Numbered from the stretch's first letter, positions 1-8,364 are shown. The stretch: 24,611 bases of DNA from Bermanella sp034112345 (GCA_034112345.1 JAWUVN010000094.1:1-24611); one strand, 5' to 3'. A program made the numbers and translations. Notes: a model not told the origin generated them from the sequence alone.

Positions 1-100
1 AATTTTATTAATTAACTAATAGAGTTTTTGTTACTTTAGCATTTAATGCACGTAATGAGGGTACTTAATATTAGTTTTGAGGTGTTAAAAGTGGATTATA

Positions 101-123
101 CAAAAAAACCGCTTTAGCGGTTT
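101..123 (-). terminator. Rho-independent terminator of the aminotransferase gene
   Basis: Seen: AAACCGC (106-112) and GCGGTTT (117-123) form a 7-bp stem with a 4-nt loop. Read on the minus strand, the stem is followed at once by a short T tract (complement of 101-105). It lies about 20 nt past the stop codon of the minus-strand aminotransferase, the right place for its terminator. Positions 1-100 hold nothing I can recognise. Confidence 0.8.
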
Positions 124-143
124 CTTGTATACATTAGCGGATA

Positions 144-1322
144 TTAAGCGGGTACTTTCTTTAAACGCTCAATTGATTTTTGTAGGTTTTCATCACTGGT
201 GGCAAACGAAATACGCATAAAGCCAGGAGTACCAAAAGCACTACCAGGTACTAGTGCAACACCGGCTTCTAATAGCTTTTCGGCTAGGTCAGTATCTGTT
301 TCGCAATTAAGCTTAGCCTGCATGCCAGAGAAGTCTGGGAATACGTAGAACGTCCCGTCGCCAGCTAAGCATTCAATGCCATCAATTTCATTTAGCGCTT
401 TCACCATGTAGTCATGGCGCTTTTTGAATACTTTAACCATGTCTTGAACACATACCTGATCACCCTCAAGAGCGGCTTGCGCAGCGTATTGGGCGATTGA
501 TGTTGGATTTGATGTGCTTTGGCTTTGAATTTTTTTCATGGCGCCAATTAGCGCTTGTGGGCCAGCAGCGTAGCCGATTCTCCAGCCTGTCATGCTATAG
601 GCTTTTGATACGCCGTTTAAAACAATCGTGCGGTCATATAGGTCTGGGTTAACCGTTAGAATGTTGTTGAACGATTCTTCCGTCCAAAGAATGTGTTCGT
701 ACATATCGTCAGTGGCGATTAATACATCAGGGTATTTACGTAGAACGGCACCAAGGGCTTCAAATTCTGCTTTGGTATAAGCCATGCCTGAAGGGTTAGA
801 TGGGCTGTTTAATACCACTAACTTGGTTTTTGGTGTAATGGCGGCTTCTAGCTGCTCTGGTGTGATTTTAAACCGTGCTTTAGCGGTTGTTTCAATGACA
901 ACAGGAACGCCTTCTGCGATCAAAACCATATCTGGGTAGCTTACCCAATAAGGTGCCGGAATTACGACTTCGTCACCTGGATTCAATAGAGCCAGGCTTA
1001 AATTGAAAAAGCTTTGTTTTCCGCCGCACGAGACAAGAATTTGGTTTGCTTGATATTCAAGCCCATTATCATTTTTAAATTTGTTAATAATGGCATTTTT
1101 AAGTGTAGGGGTGCCGTCTACCGCGGTGTATTTGGTAAAACCGCTGTTAATAGCATCAATCGCGGCATCTTTAATATGTTGCGGCGTATCGAAGTCTGGC
1201 TCTCCGGCCCCTAATCCGATGATATCTTGACCAGCTGCGCGTAGTTCGGCGGCACGGTTAGTAACGGCTAGGGTAGGTGAGGGTTTAATGCTTTGAACTC
1301 TTGTAGAAAGTTGCAGGTTCAA
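144..1322 (-). CDS. Class I pyridoxal-phosphate aminotransferase (aspartate aminotransferase, subgroup I-gamma type)
   Basis: Cytosolic PLP enzyme that probably transfers the amino group between aspartate and 2-oxoglutarate. About 392 residues, normal for the family. Visible motifs: GLGAGEPDFDTP near residues 36-47 (substrate arm), PSNPSG near 174-179, TDDMYEHI near 204-211 (cofactor ring), and the Schiff-base lysine in NGVSKAYSMTGWRIGY near residue 240. An upstream ATG at 1397 would add 25 residues (Thr/Tyr-rich) not typical of the family. I prefer the TTG at 1320-1322 because GAGGAG lies 6 nt before it and the protein then starts just ahead of the usual first conserved block, STRVQSIKPSPT. 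The gene is single and has its own terminator. Homologues are often called aspC or aatA; substrate preference cannot be read from sequence alone. Confidence 0.9.
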   Translation of the reverse strand: MNLQLSTRVQSIKPSPTLAVTNRAAELRAAGQDIIGLGAGEPDFDTPQHIKDAAIDAINSGFTKYTAVDGTPTLKNAIINKFKNDNGLEYQANQILVSCGGKQSFFNLSLALLNPGDEVVIPAPYWVSYPDMVLIAEGVPVVIETTAKARFKITPEQLEAAITPKTKLVVLNSPSNPSGMAYTKAEFEALGAVLRKYPDVLIATDDMYEHILWTEESFNNILTVNPDLYDRTIVLNGVSKAYSMTGWRIGYAAGPQALIGAMKKIQSQSTSNPTSIAQYAAQAALEGDQVCVQDMVKVFKKRHDYMVKALNEIDGIECLAGDGTFYVFPDFSGMQAKLNCETDTDLAEKLLEAGVALVPGSAFGTPGFMRISFATSDENLQKSIERLKKVPA

Positions 1323-1774
1323 GGCGGTCTCCTCGGTGTAATTAAACGTGTAAGTATATGATTCAATGGTAAATCCACCCGGATTTACGGGCCACATTCT
1401 ATAGTAATCATGGCTTTAATGCACTAACGGAATGGGTGGGGGGGCCATTTAATTAGTGTGTTTTGGGTGTTGAGGCCTGTTTGTGCAAGGGGGTCTGTCG
1501 GTGCAGTTTTAAGCCTAGTTTCTATATTTTGACCTTCTGGCAGGGTTTTGTTCAAACTTTAGAGTGATTTGGCTATGGGCGAACCAAGTAAGTAATTATG
1601 TGTTTTGGTTTTTGTATGGGCTAGTGGGCGCTGAGAATACTATTTGAAATGGCATGCTCAGTGTTAAGTGCTTTAGCTAATTAATCGTGCTTTTCTAGAT
1701 GCGCTTAATTTTACAATTTCAAATTTAAACGTTATTTACTTGTATATGAATGTCTAGAAAAGGTTTAGTTAAGT
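1323..1774. other. 452-bp intergenic region without a gene
   Basis: Seen: no plausible coding frame on either strand. It should hold the promoter of the minus-strand aminotransferase (a possible -10 TATAGA near 1398-1403, with no good -35) and the 3' end of the desaturase transcript. A 10-bp perfect inverted repeat, CTTTTCTAGA (1690-1699) and TCTAGAAAAG (1753-1762), lies just after the desaturase stop. There is a run of seven G at 1438-1444. Confidence 0.5.
1329..1334 (-). promoter_or_regulatory. Ribosome binding site that decides the aminotransferase start
   Basis: On the minus strand this reads GAGGAG, 6 nt before a TTG codon at 1322-1320. The upstream ATG at 1397 has no comparable site. 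This supports a TTG start. Confidence 0.7.
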
Positions 1775-2836
1775 TTAAGTCGCAGTACTGACGTTGGAGT
1801 TGGGTGAGTCAGGTGTCTTATTTTCAATGTTAAACCGATTTGAGCGGAGAAGGCTTCCAAAATCGTTAAATCTAACGCCATTTTCTTTTAAAACTGGGTA
1901 CACTTTTTTAGCTACCATTTGACGTAAGTAAAATGGCTGGGATACAACAAAGTGGTGAAGTGTATGGGTGGCACTAAAGTTAAAGCTAAATATTTGTACC
2001 GGTAGTAGGGCCCAGTGATTAATTACTTGGCATTGTTTTAATAATGAATCCACATCGCCGTAATAATGCATTAGAGTCGTAGTATTGTGCAGACAAAGAG
2101 CTCGCAAGGCGTTGGGCAGTACCCATACTACGGCGGCAATATTTAAGAACTCTACAGCGGTTAATACAGCATCAGGGTAGGTCATTGTAATTTGCATTTG
2201 CGTCATAGCAAAATCAAATCCATGAAAAATTAAAAAGCCATAGAATAAAATCACAAAGATGTGTGCAAGTGGCGCACCTTTTAATACAAACGAGAAATAG
2301 TTGTAATCTTTCATTCCACGTAATTCTTTTTGTCTAAGGCTGATTGATAGAAAGCCATCAAGAGAAGTAATTAATCGTTTCCAGCCAAACTTCATTCCGT
2401 TTCCAATTACGCGTTCTTCAATGTCGTCTTTTGTTCCTGAAGTTTTATGGTGATTAAAATGGATAGATCGACGATACCAGGGGTTAACAGTGTTGGGGCG
2501 CATGATCCATACAATAGCCATCATCATATTATGAATAAATGCATTTTTACGGAAGTACAAGCGGTGAATTAAATCATGTTCAATTTCATGAGAAATAGAT
2601 GCAAAGATAGTGGCTATAACAATGCACAGCCAAGCAGGAATAAGTTCATAAATGTAAGCTGCACCAGTACCAATCATCCCTGCAAAAGCACTTAAACAAA
2701 TAATTAACCCCAATGCATTTTGATGATTCAAAATCGGGTATTTAGTTTTAAGAAGGCTGTCTTCGTCTCGAATAGACTTTTGTATATTCTTTATTCGTTG
2801 AGTATCGGATGCAGTGAGTTTATTCACGGGAATCAC
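1775..2836 (-). CDS. Membrane fatty acid desaturase family protein
   Basis: Integral-membrane di-iron enzyme expected to desaturate (or otherwise oxidise) acyl chains at the inner membrane. The three histidine boxes are visible: H83-x2-EHD-x2-H91, H126-x2-HH130 and H291-x2-HH295, in the usual order with hydrophobic segments between (about residues 40-65, 66-81, 101-113, 190-210 and 222-242). Length 353 suits the family. The start is a GTG at 2836 with no clear Shine-Dalgarno; another GTG three codons later is equally possible, and no ATG lies nearby. It stands alone between an aminotransferase and a methyltransferase. Substrate (acyl-lipid, acyl-CoA or another hydrocarbon) is not determinable; an alkane-hydroxylase-like role is less likely but not excluded. 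Confidence 0.85.
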   Translation of the reverse strand: MIPVNKLTASDTQRIKNIQKSIRDEDSLLKTKYPILNHQNALGLIICLSAFAGMIGTGAAYIYELIPAWLCIVIATIFASISHEIEHDLIHRLYFRKNAFIHNMMMAIVWIMRPNTVNPWYRRSIHFNHHKTSGTKDDIEERVIGNGMKFGWKRLITSLDGFLSISLRQKELRGMKDYNYFSFVLKGAPLAHIFVILFYGFLIFHGFDFAMTQMQITMTYPDAVLTAVEFLNIAAVVWVLPNALRALCLHNTTTLMHYYGDVDSLLKQCQVINHWALLPVQIFSFNFSATHTLHHFVVSQPFYLRQMVAKKVYPVLKENGVRFNDFGSLLRSNRFNIENKTPDSPNSNVSTAT

Positions 2837-3042
2837 TTTTATTATTGTTTTTAATTATCCGTACATATTAACAAGAGATGTTTTGAGGGTCTGTATTTAT
2901 TAGTGGTACAACCCAGTTAAATTAAACACCTGAGTTCGATTGTCTAACAAATTTCACAAGAAAATTATGGGTGTGTCTTAATAAAGGCTGTGAGTGTCTT
3001 TTTAAGACTGTTTTGTAGTTTGTTTTATAAGTATTTAGGGAG

Positions 3043-3729
3043 TTACGGCTGTGCCTGCTTTATAAAAATAAAACCAATCCGACCTTTATCGCGCTTTCCA
3101 TCAGGTGTATTTACCAGAGAACTCGTAGCTAAAAATAAGCCAAATGACTCACATAGGGCGATTAGTTCTGAAATGGGGAAGGAATCATAGTAAAACTCAA
3201 TGCCGAACATGGTATCTGTAAAGGCAGGAATGTTGGTTTCAGTGCCGCCACTGCTGATAATGATCGGGCTATTAGTCTCCATTGCCTTTACCATTCTCTC
3301 TAGTGCTTTGGCTTGTAGGTCCCTTGGAATGTGGAATAAAGCATCCCAGCAAACAATACCTCCTAGGGGAAGATTACGAGAAAATTCTTGTAGATCAAGT
3401 TCTTCAATCTCGGCCCTCTCAAAACTAGCATTAGGTACATTTCGTTTAGCCTGTGCCAATAATTTTTCCGAACGATCGACCCCATGAACATGGAAGCCCC
3501 TATCCGATATTTGCTTGGCAATAGGGATGCCTGAGCCACACCCTATATCCAGCACGGTTGATTTAGCAGGCAGTAAATCAAAAAACGCATTAAACAGTTC
3601 TTGATCTTTTTTTGGCAAGACGGTTCGCGCATAAGCCCAGTGCTGTTCGATTAAATCGTACCTGGCTTTGTAGTCGATGATTTCACTTTTTAGTTTTTGA
3701 TTGGAGGTCATAAGATTCCATTCATCCAT
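3043..3729 (-). CDS. Class I SAM-dependent methyltransferase
   Basis: Rossmann-fold methyltransferase. Motif I, VLDIGCGSG, lies at residues 59-67; an acidic residue after beta-2 (HGVDRS, near 82-87) would bind the SAM ribose; CWDALFHIP matches the post-motif region of the Methyltransf_11/25 type. At 228 residues it is a lone catalytic domain without a recognition module, so the acceptor (small molecule, lipid or quinone-like) is unknown. The first ATG (3729) has no Shine-Dalgarno. An in-frame ATG six codons later (3711) has a GGA about 8 nt upstream and may be the true start. The coding strand is minus, and the next gene rightward diverges from it. Confidence 0.8.
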   Translation of the reverse strand: MDEWNLMTSNQKLKSEIIDYKARYDLIEQHWAYARTVLPKKDQELFNAFFDLLPAKSTVLDIGCGSGIPIAKQISDRGFHVHGVDRSEKLLAQAKRNVPNASFERAEIEELDLQEFSRNLPLGGIVCWDALFHIPRDLQAKALERMVKAMETNSPIIISSGGTETNIPAFTDTMFGIEFYYDSFPISELIALCESFGLFLATSSLVNTPDGKRDKGRIGFIFIKQAQP

Positions 3730-3885
3730 GATGGTGTATTAGGGCATTTCTGGGTGTGGTAACTATTATTTTATAATGGTCTGGATATCAAGTTATAACT
3801 AAAAGTTTTTAAAAGTAAATTAATAGTCGTATTTCAATCTAATGCTGTTTGAAATATTAGCTAAAGTCCAGCTTATAAGGGTCGT

Positions 3886-3891
3886 TATAAT
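3886..3891 (+). promoter_or_regulatory. Possible -10 element for the DUF5610-like gene
   Basis: TATAAT, 63 nt before the ATG at 3955. No good -35 is seen 16-18 nt upstream, so this is a weak call in an AT-rich divergent spacer. Confidence 0.25.
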
Positions 3892-3954
3892 TGTATGCCA
3901 ATCATTTTCTGTCCAAATATTTAACGGCTAGGGCAGGCTGCACCGAGGTGAGCC

Positions 3955-5064
3955 ATGTTTTCATTTAACTCTACGTTATTCAATACAGCATCTTTGTATT
4001 CTCAGCCTGCGAATCCGCGCTCTGTAGGGCAAGAGCAAACTGATCAGGATCGTTTTGCTCATCAGCGCCTTAGCCAATCCCTTAAAGACAATGTAGGGGT
4101 GGAGCTGCCCCCTGAAAAAAGCGTGAAAGAAAACGAGTCGGTTTTTGATGTTGAGGCTGTCATTGATACTGTGATGCAGCACGTATCAAAGCGTATTGAG
4201 CAAGCCCGAAGTAATGGGGTTAACGATGAAGACCTTCAGGGTATGTTTGATGATGCTCGCAGTGGTGTTGAAAAGGGCTTCAGCCAGGCTCGAGAGCAAA
4301 TTGATGCCATTGAAAAGCTTAATGCCCCGCTGGCTGAAAAAATAAATTCGGCAGAGCAGGGTATCTACAAGGGCATCGATGAATTACAAAATGATACTTT
4401 AAAGTCAGATTCAGTAGAAATAACTCCTCGTAAACTGGATAGCGTGGAATACGCTAAGTCTTATGAGCGGACTAAAAATAGCTTTGAATTCGAAGTGACT
4501 ACCCAAGAGGGGGATGTGGTTAAAATAACAGCTATGAGCGATAAGGCGTCTTATCAAGAGGCGTTATTGGCTCAAAGTGGTAATAGTGAGCTTTCTTATA
4601 ACTATGCAGAAGAAAGTAATCGTTCTGGGTTTAATCTTCAGGTGAAGGGGGATTTAAGTGAGTCTGAAATGGCTGCATTAGAAGACCTGATGGCACAAGT
4701 GAACGAATTGGCTGAAGAATTCTATACGGGGGATTTGGGAACGGCTTTTGATATGGCCATGGAGTTAACCAGTGATGCAGACGAAATTGCGCAGTTTAGT
4801 TTAGATCTTAAGCAAAATCATATGAGCCAAACTGAATATGGCTCAATGAGTGGCGATGCGTTAAGTAATTACGCTAAACCACCTTTACCAAAAGGACTAG
4901 CAGAGCCGTTAGCGGATTTTGCTCAAGGGGTTAAAGAAGCCTATGACCAGGCTAATCAATTCCAGAATCCTCGTTCGTTACTGGATAATTTGTTCGATCA
5001 AATGGATCAGCAGGCCAAAATGCCTGAGTTGCTTCAGCCTATGCTGGATTCATTGAATAGCTAA
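3955..5064 (+). CDS. DUF5610-like protein of unknown function
   Basis: 369 residues, acidic, with no signal peptide and no membrane segment. The N-terminus is Ser/Asn/Gln-rich and probably disordered (1-55). Residues about 64-135 form a predicted helical block with VIDTVMQHVSKRIEQA and GVEKGFSQAREQIDAI, which I recognise from memory as the pattern of DUF5610. A middle part (about 165-235) resembles a beta-rich domain with repeated polar strands, followed by a helical C-terminus ending LPEG-free but rich in Met/Gln/Asp. AGGTGAG upstream is a good ribosome binding site for the ATG at 3955. It is a single-gene unit: divergent promoter before, strong terminator after. No function should be assigned; relatives I remember occur widely in marine Gammaproteobacteria, Vibrio and Pseudomonas. 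Confidence 0.7.
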   Translation: MFSFNSTLFNTASLYSQPANPRSVGQEQTDQDRFAHQRLSQSLKDNVGVELPPEKSVKENESVFDVEAVIDTVMQHVSKRIEQARSNGVNDEDLQGMFDDARSGVEKGFSQAREQIDAIEKLNAPLAEKINSAEQGIYKGIDELQNDTLKSDSVEITPRKLDSVEYAKSYERTKNSFEFEVTTQEGDVVKITAMSDKASYQEALLAQSGNSELSYNYAEESNRSGFNLQVKGDLSESEMAALEDLMAQVNELAEEFYTGDLGTAFDMAMELTSDADEIAQFSLDLKQNHMSQTEYGSMSGDALSNYAKPPLPKGLAEPLADFAQGVKEAYDQANQFQNPRSLLDNLFDQMDQQAKMPELLQPMLDSLNS

Positions 5065-5084
5065 AATAAATCAAAGTAAATGAG

Positions 5085-5119
5085 ACGGGGGTCAAACTAA
5101 GTTTGATCCCCGTTTTTTA
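5085..5119 (+). terminator. Strong Rho-independent terminator
   Basis: ACGGGGGTCAAAC (5085-5097) pairs with GTTTGATCCCCGT (5101-5113) over 13 bp with one G-T wobble and a 3-nt loop, followed by a run of T. It closes the DUF5610-like gene 21 nt after its stop codon. Confidence 0.93.
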
Positions 5120-5182
5120 TTGGTTCTCATCATGGTAAAGTCGGTACTTTGTAATAATGAGTCTGCAAAATAGGAAAATTGA

Positions 5183-5431
5183 GTGCCTGAATCGTTACAA
5201 TTAGAGTTATTGGGGACATCGGGTTGTCACTTATGTGATATCGCCGAAAAAATTGTAAGAAGCATTGCGCCGGCATTAGGTGCCAAGGTGGCATTGCTTG
5301 ATATTGCAGATAGTGATGATCTTGTTGAGCAATTTGGAACAAGTATTCCCGTATTACGTGATTCAAATGGGCAGGCTTTGTGTTGGCCATTTGATGAACA
5401 ACAGTTGATTCACTGGTTAGAGTCCTTGTAA
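5183..5431 (+). CDS. Glutaredoxin-like (DUF836-type) thiol protein
   Basis: 82-residue thioredoxin-fold mini-protein. It begins with a beta strand (LQLELLGTSG) followed by the redox motif CHLC at residues 15-18, then the cis-proline region TSIPVL near 53-58, which is the glutaredoxin/DUF836 pattern. It probably acts as a small cytosolic thiol-disulfide protein; its partner is unknown. The start is a GTG at 5183 with AGGA 7 nt upstream. No terminator separates it from the lipoprotein gene 58 bp downstream, so the two may be co-transcribed. The minus-strand frame across it is a shadow. Confidence 0.8.
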   Translation: MPESLQLELLGTSGCHLCDIAEKIVRSIAPALGAKVALLDIADSDDLVEQFGTSIPVLRDSNGQALCWPFDEQQLIHWLESL

Positions 5432-5489
5432 GGGTTCTACGTGAGTTTTAAATAAAATAATAAATTAATTAGTATTAAGGAGTAGCCGG

Positions 5490-6197
5490 GTGTTACAGCG
5501 ACTTATTTTAGCAGTATGTTTGGTTTCAATGGCGGCTTGTAGTGGTGTATCGCGCACACCTGATGAGCAAGCAATCAGTTACGCGCTGGTTAATGATGTG
5601 ACGGTACGTAAGTTAAAAGACGAGTGCAGTAAAGTCAGTGTTGCGGCTAAACAAGCAGCATGGCGTGGTTATCGCAGTTGGTGGAAGCGCAATGCGCCAT
5701 TGGTTGAAGCAGCCGATTATGGTTTAAGCTATAACTTAGTAACGCTCAGCAATGATCGTTTAGAAACTGGTGCGCGTTATGCAATGGGCTTAACTTTCGA
5801 TATTGTCTCTGAAGCTGAGCAGCATGTGGCCGATTTATTGGACGGCGGCGATTCAGAAGATACCTGTATCGATGTAATGGGTGAATATCGTGACGGTTCT
5901 ATGGATTTGAGAGAAGACAGCAATATGTATCCATTATTAGTTAAGCTTCAACAACAAAACGATGCAAAAGGTGAAGATCACTTTTTAAACATCGGAAAGA
6001 TAGAAGAGAAGCAAAATAAGAAGTATTCACGCAGTGCGTATGTGGTAGAGCGTTTAGTTAAACGTGAAGGTTGTATTAAGCCAAAAGTACGTTCATTGAA
6101 ATCAGACGGCCCTAATGAAGTATTAGAAGCCACCTGTGCTGATAAATCGTTTATGTTAGTTCGATGTGAATGGCGTAATTGTAAAATACAAAATTAA
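5490..6197 (+). CDS. Predicted lipoprotein of unknown function
   Basis: 235 residues. The N-terminus has a basic start (MLQR), a hydrophobic core (LILAVCLVSMAA) and a lipobox ending in Cys17 (SMAAC), so it should be lipidated and anchored in the envelope. The mature part is mixed alpha/beta and carries several further cysteines (near residues 46, 130, 194, 211, 221 and 226) that could form periplasmic disulfides. Start is a GTG at 5490, set by AAGGAG about 8 nt upstream. I recognise no domain. It follows the glutaredoxin-like gene and ends with its own terminator. Confidence 0.75.
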   Translation: MLQRLILAVCLVSMAACSGVSRTPDEQAISYALVNDVTVRKLKDECSKVSVAAKQAAWRGYRSWWKRNAPLVEAADYGLSYNLVTLSNDRLETGARYAMGLTFDIVSEAEQHVADLLDGGDSEDTCIDVMGEYRDGSMDLREDSNMYPLLVKLQQQNDAKGEDHFLNIGKIEEKQNKKYSRSAYVVERLVKREGCIKPKVRSLKSDGPNEVLEATCADKSFMLVRCEWRNCKIQN

Positions 6198-6218
6198 CTT
6201 ATAGTGTGCGTTATAAAT

Positions 6219-6248
6219 AAAAAAACCAGAGCTTGCTCTGGTTTTTTT
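6219..6248. terminator. Bidirectional Rho-independent terminator
   Basis: AAAAACCAGAGC (6221-6232) and GCTCTGGTTTTT (6235-6246) form a perfect 12-bp stem with a 2-nt core loop. T runs follow on the plus strand and, as complement of the A run, on the minus strand. It suits the lipoprotein gene from the left and the diguanylate cyclase gene arriving from the right. Confidence 0.9.
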
Positions 6249-6367
6249 ATGGCTAATATTTAGAGGTAAAGGTCCGAAGTTGAGGTGGTATAACGATGGA
6301 AGATGGTGCTGGTGCTAGGGGTAGCTATTTATTTTTAAAATAGGGACAGATAAAAGTAAATGGCAGG

Positions 6368-7468
6368 CTAGTCATGTGAAAATTGAACTTGATTACGTCC
6401 GTTGTTCTTTGCTTTATATAGTGCTTCATCTGCACGTTTCATAAGTTCTGTTCGGTTTAAAGAGGAATTTGGATTCCAATGTATTAATCCTGCACTGGTT
6501 GTTACTCGCGAATCTATTTTTGAAGATTCATGAGGAATATTCAATTGATAAATAGACTGGATAATATGTTGTCCCCATTTTTTACTTTCTTCTAAAGTTA
6601 TATCGTATTTAATTAAAATAAACTCTTCTCCGCCGAAACGAATGCAGCGGTCCAATGGGTGTTGTTTCATACCTAAAAGAGTATGAACGACTTCTATTAA
6701 GCATTTATCACCACTTAGATGACCGTAGGTGTCATTATATTGCTTAAAAAAATCGATGTCGGTGATTGCAATGGCAATGCCTTTATTCTCTTTTCTAGCT
6801 TGATTAAGCAGTTCGACAAAATGGTCATCGAATTTATGTCTATTTTCAGCGCCAGTAAGTTGATCGGTAAGTGCGAGCTGCTTTAGAAATTCCGTTTTAT
6901 CAAAGTTAGCACGGCGTTGTTTATCAAAATCCAAGCTATGGATTAATCCTGCTAAATTAATACTTCCTAAATAAATCCCACTATGTACGTAGCTGATAAG
7001 GTTGTGATCTGTTGCGTATAAATAAATGAAATAACTAATAATTAGGGCGCCGCCCACGAATATTTTTTGAAATGAAAATATATTTGGTAAAAAATAAATA
7101 CCCACCATGCACAGTATTATACTATCTAAGTTTAGTGGGTGGCCAATCTCATAGAATTTCCAATGCAGTGCCGTAATAGATAGGGTTGTGACTAAGCAGG
7201 TTGTGGTGACCAATATATCCTGAGATATATTTTTTTTAGGGAAGAAACTTAAATAAAAAGTAAGGATGATAGCAGGGAGTGTGAATGTAAATCGTATCAG
7301 TAATAACTCAGGTATGACTGGGTGATTTATACCAAGAGAGAGAATATCCCAAACAGCAAAAACAATTAAGACAAATAGAACCGCTAGGCTAAAATATCGA
7401 GACGTCACTAGGTGGGCAGCATTATAGTGCTGCTTGAATAAATGATTATTTTCCTGGCTACTTGTCAT
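6368..7468 (-). CDS. Membrane diguanylate cyclase (GGEEF domain)
   Basis: Makes cyclic di-GMP from two GTP. Residues about 25-178 hold five or six hydrophobic segments (roughly 25-45, 54-76, 85-103, 113-133, 136-152 and 160-178), an unnamed membrane sensor. Residues about 198-366 are the GGDEF domain: LTGAENRHKF, the metal-binding DIDFFKQYNDTYGHLSGD, and the active-site loop RFGGEEF with GGEEF at 279-283, which is catalytically competent. At the place of the product-inhibition site RxxD there is H270-P-L-D273, so feedback inhibition through the classic I-site is probably lost or weakened. The ATG at 7468 has only a weak upstream purine stretch. The gene is single and shares the terminator at 6219-6248 with the lipoprotein gene opposite. 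Confidence 0.92.
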   Translation of the reverse strand: MTSSQENNHLFKQHYNAAHLVTSRYFSLAVLFVLIVFAVWDILSLGINHPVIPELLLIRFTFTLPAIILTFYLSFFPKKNISQDILVTTTCLVTTLSITALHWKFYEIGHPLNLDSIILCMVGIYFLPNIFSFQKIFVGGALIISYFIYLYATDHNLISYVHSGIYLGSINLAGLIHSLDFDKQRRANFDKTEFLKQLALTDQLTGAENRHKFDDHFVELLNQARKENKGIAIAITDIDFFKQYNDTYGHLSGDKCLIEVVHTLLGMKQHPLDRCIRFGGEEFILIKYDITLEESKKWGQHIIQSIYQLNIPHESSKIDSRVTTSAGLIHWNPNSSLNRTELMKRADEALYKAKNNGRNQVQFSHD

Positions 7469-7488
7469 GGATATATACGCCTAGTAAT

Positions 7489-7529
7489 AAAAAGGCCATT
7501 TGATTAGTTTAGATCAAAATAGCCTTTTT
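7489..7529 (-). terminator. Rho-independent terminator of the repeat lipoprotein gene
   Basis: Minus-strand reading: AAAAAGGC ... GCCTTTTT arms (7522-7529 and 7489-7496) with a partly paired inner part (ATCAAAAT against CATTTGAT, one bulge). The T tract follows on the minus strand. It lies 32 nt after the stop codon at 7561. Confidence 0.8.
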
Positions 7530-7560
7530 GGAACCTAGAATTAGCTAAGACTTGTGATAA

Positions 7561-8364
7561 CTAATATTGGTTATTTACCATGTGAGTGATACGTTGCTGT
7601 GCTCTATGAGCTTGCAGACTATTAGGGAATTCATCGATCACCTTGTTAAAGAAAAATCTCGCTTTTTTCATGCTTTTTTCTTTATTGTGCGGGCTCATGT
7701 AAATCAGGCCTAACTGGTATAGCGATTTTGCTTTGATTGAGTCGCTGGAGCCTGGGTTCTCATATACAGTGGCATATACGCCGTTTGCATCTTCTAGTCG
7801 GCCGTCTCGAATTGCACGTTCGCTCATAGGCGTTAAATCTTGGTCAAATACTTGTGTCGGCTTGCTTAGTAAGCGTTTCCTGTCTGCTCGAGCTACAATC
7901 TGTTCTGGAGTTAGGTGCAAGGTTTGTTTTTTACGGTCTTGAATGATCTTTAATCGATCTTGAATGCGTCCTTGCAATATGCTGTAAGGAAATTCGATTA
8001 AGTGGCGTTGGAAGTACAGCTTAGCTTTGTCATCATTGCGTTTATGGTTTAAGCGGTTCATATAAAGTAGGCCAACCTGATAAATCGCAATGCTTTTCAT
8101 GTCTTGACTATAATCGTCTTTTCCATAACCCAGTAGGTAGGTGTCGATAACATCATCTGTTTTTTTATCAACGATGCCTTTAATTGAATAGCTTAATAGA
8201 TCTGGTTCTTCATCCAGTGCGGCAGCTGCAATAACACGTTGATCCTGCTGGTACTTTACAAACTCATGATTGCCAATGCCGGCCGCAACAAAAGGTGTAG
8301 CTGGAGAGCAGGCCCATAGATTAATAAGAATACTTGAGAGTAAAAATAATTTAATGACTCGCAT
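7561..8364 (-). CDS. Tetratricopeptide-like lipoprotein
   Basis: 267 residues. MRVIKLFLLSSILINLWAC is a lipoprotein signal with the acylated Cys at residue 19. The mature part holds two related helical units: IYQVGLLYMNRL..ND.KAKLYFQRHLIEFPYS near 90-135 and LYQLGLIYMSPH..KSMKKARFFFNKVIDEFPNS near 213-256. Both have the spacing of TPR/YfiO-like helical hairpins, each followed by an Arg/Gln-rich helix. An in-frame ATG nine bases upstream overlaps the ribosome binding site AAGGA; the ATG at 8364 sits 8 nt after it and is the better start. It probably acts as a scaffold in the envelope; no enzyme motif is seen. Confidence 0.8.
   Translation of the reverse strand: MRVIKLFLLSSILINLWACSPATPFVAAGIGNHEFVKYQQDQRVIAAAALDEEPDLLSYSIKGIVDKKTDDVIDTYLLGYGKDDYSQDMKSIAIYQVGLLYMNRLNHKRNDDKAKLYFQRHLIEFPYSILQGRIQDRLKIIQDRKKQTLHLTPEQIVARADRKRLLSKPTQVFDQDLTPMSERAIRDGRLEDANGVYATVYENPGSSDSIKAKSLYQLGLIYMSPHNKEKSMKKARFFFNKVIDEFPNSLQAHRAQQRITHMVNNQY

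Noticed and set aside
1438..1444. Run of seven G
   Set aside because: Could suggest phase variation, but it lies in non-coding DNA, not at a promoter spacer I can define or within a gene.
2990..3487. Two plus-strand frames overlapping the methyltransferase
   Set aside because: They are shadows of a gene with clear SAM-binding motifs and have no RBS or recognisable domain.
5130..5390. Minus-strand frame of 86 residues over the glutaredoxin-like gene
   Set aside because: The plus-strand frame has the CxxC motif, GTG start and RBS; the minus frame has no family resemblance and runs toward the terminator region.
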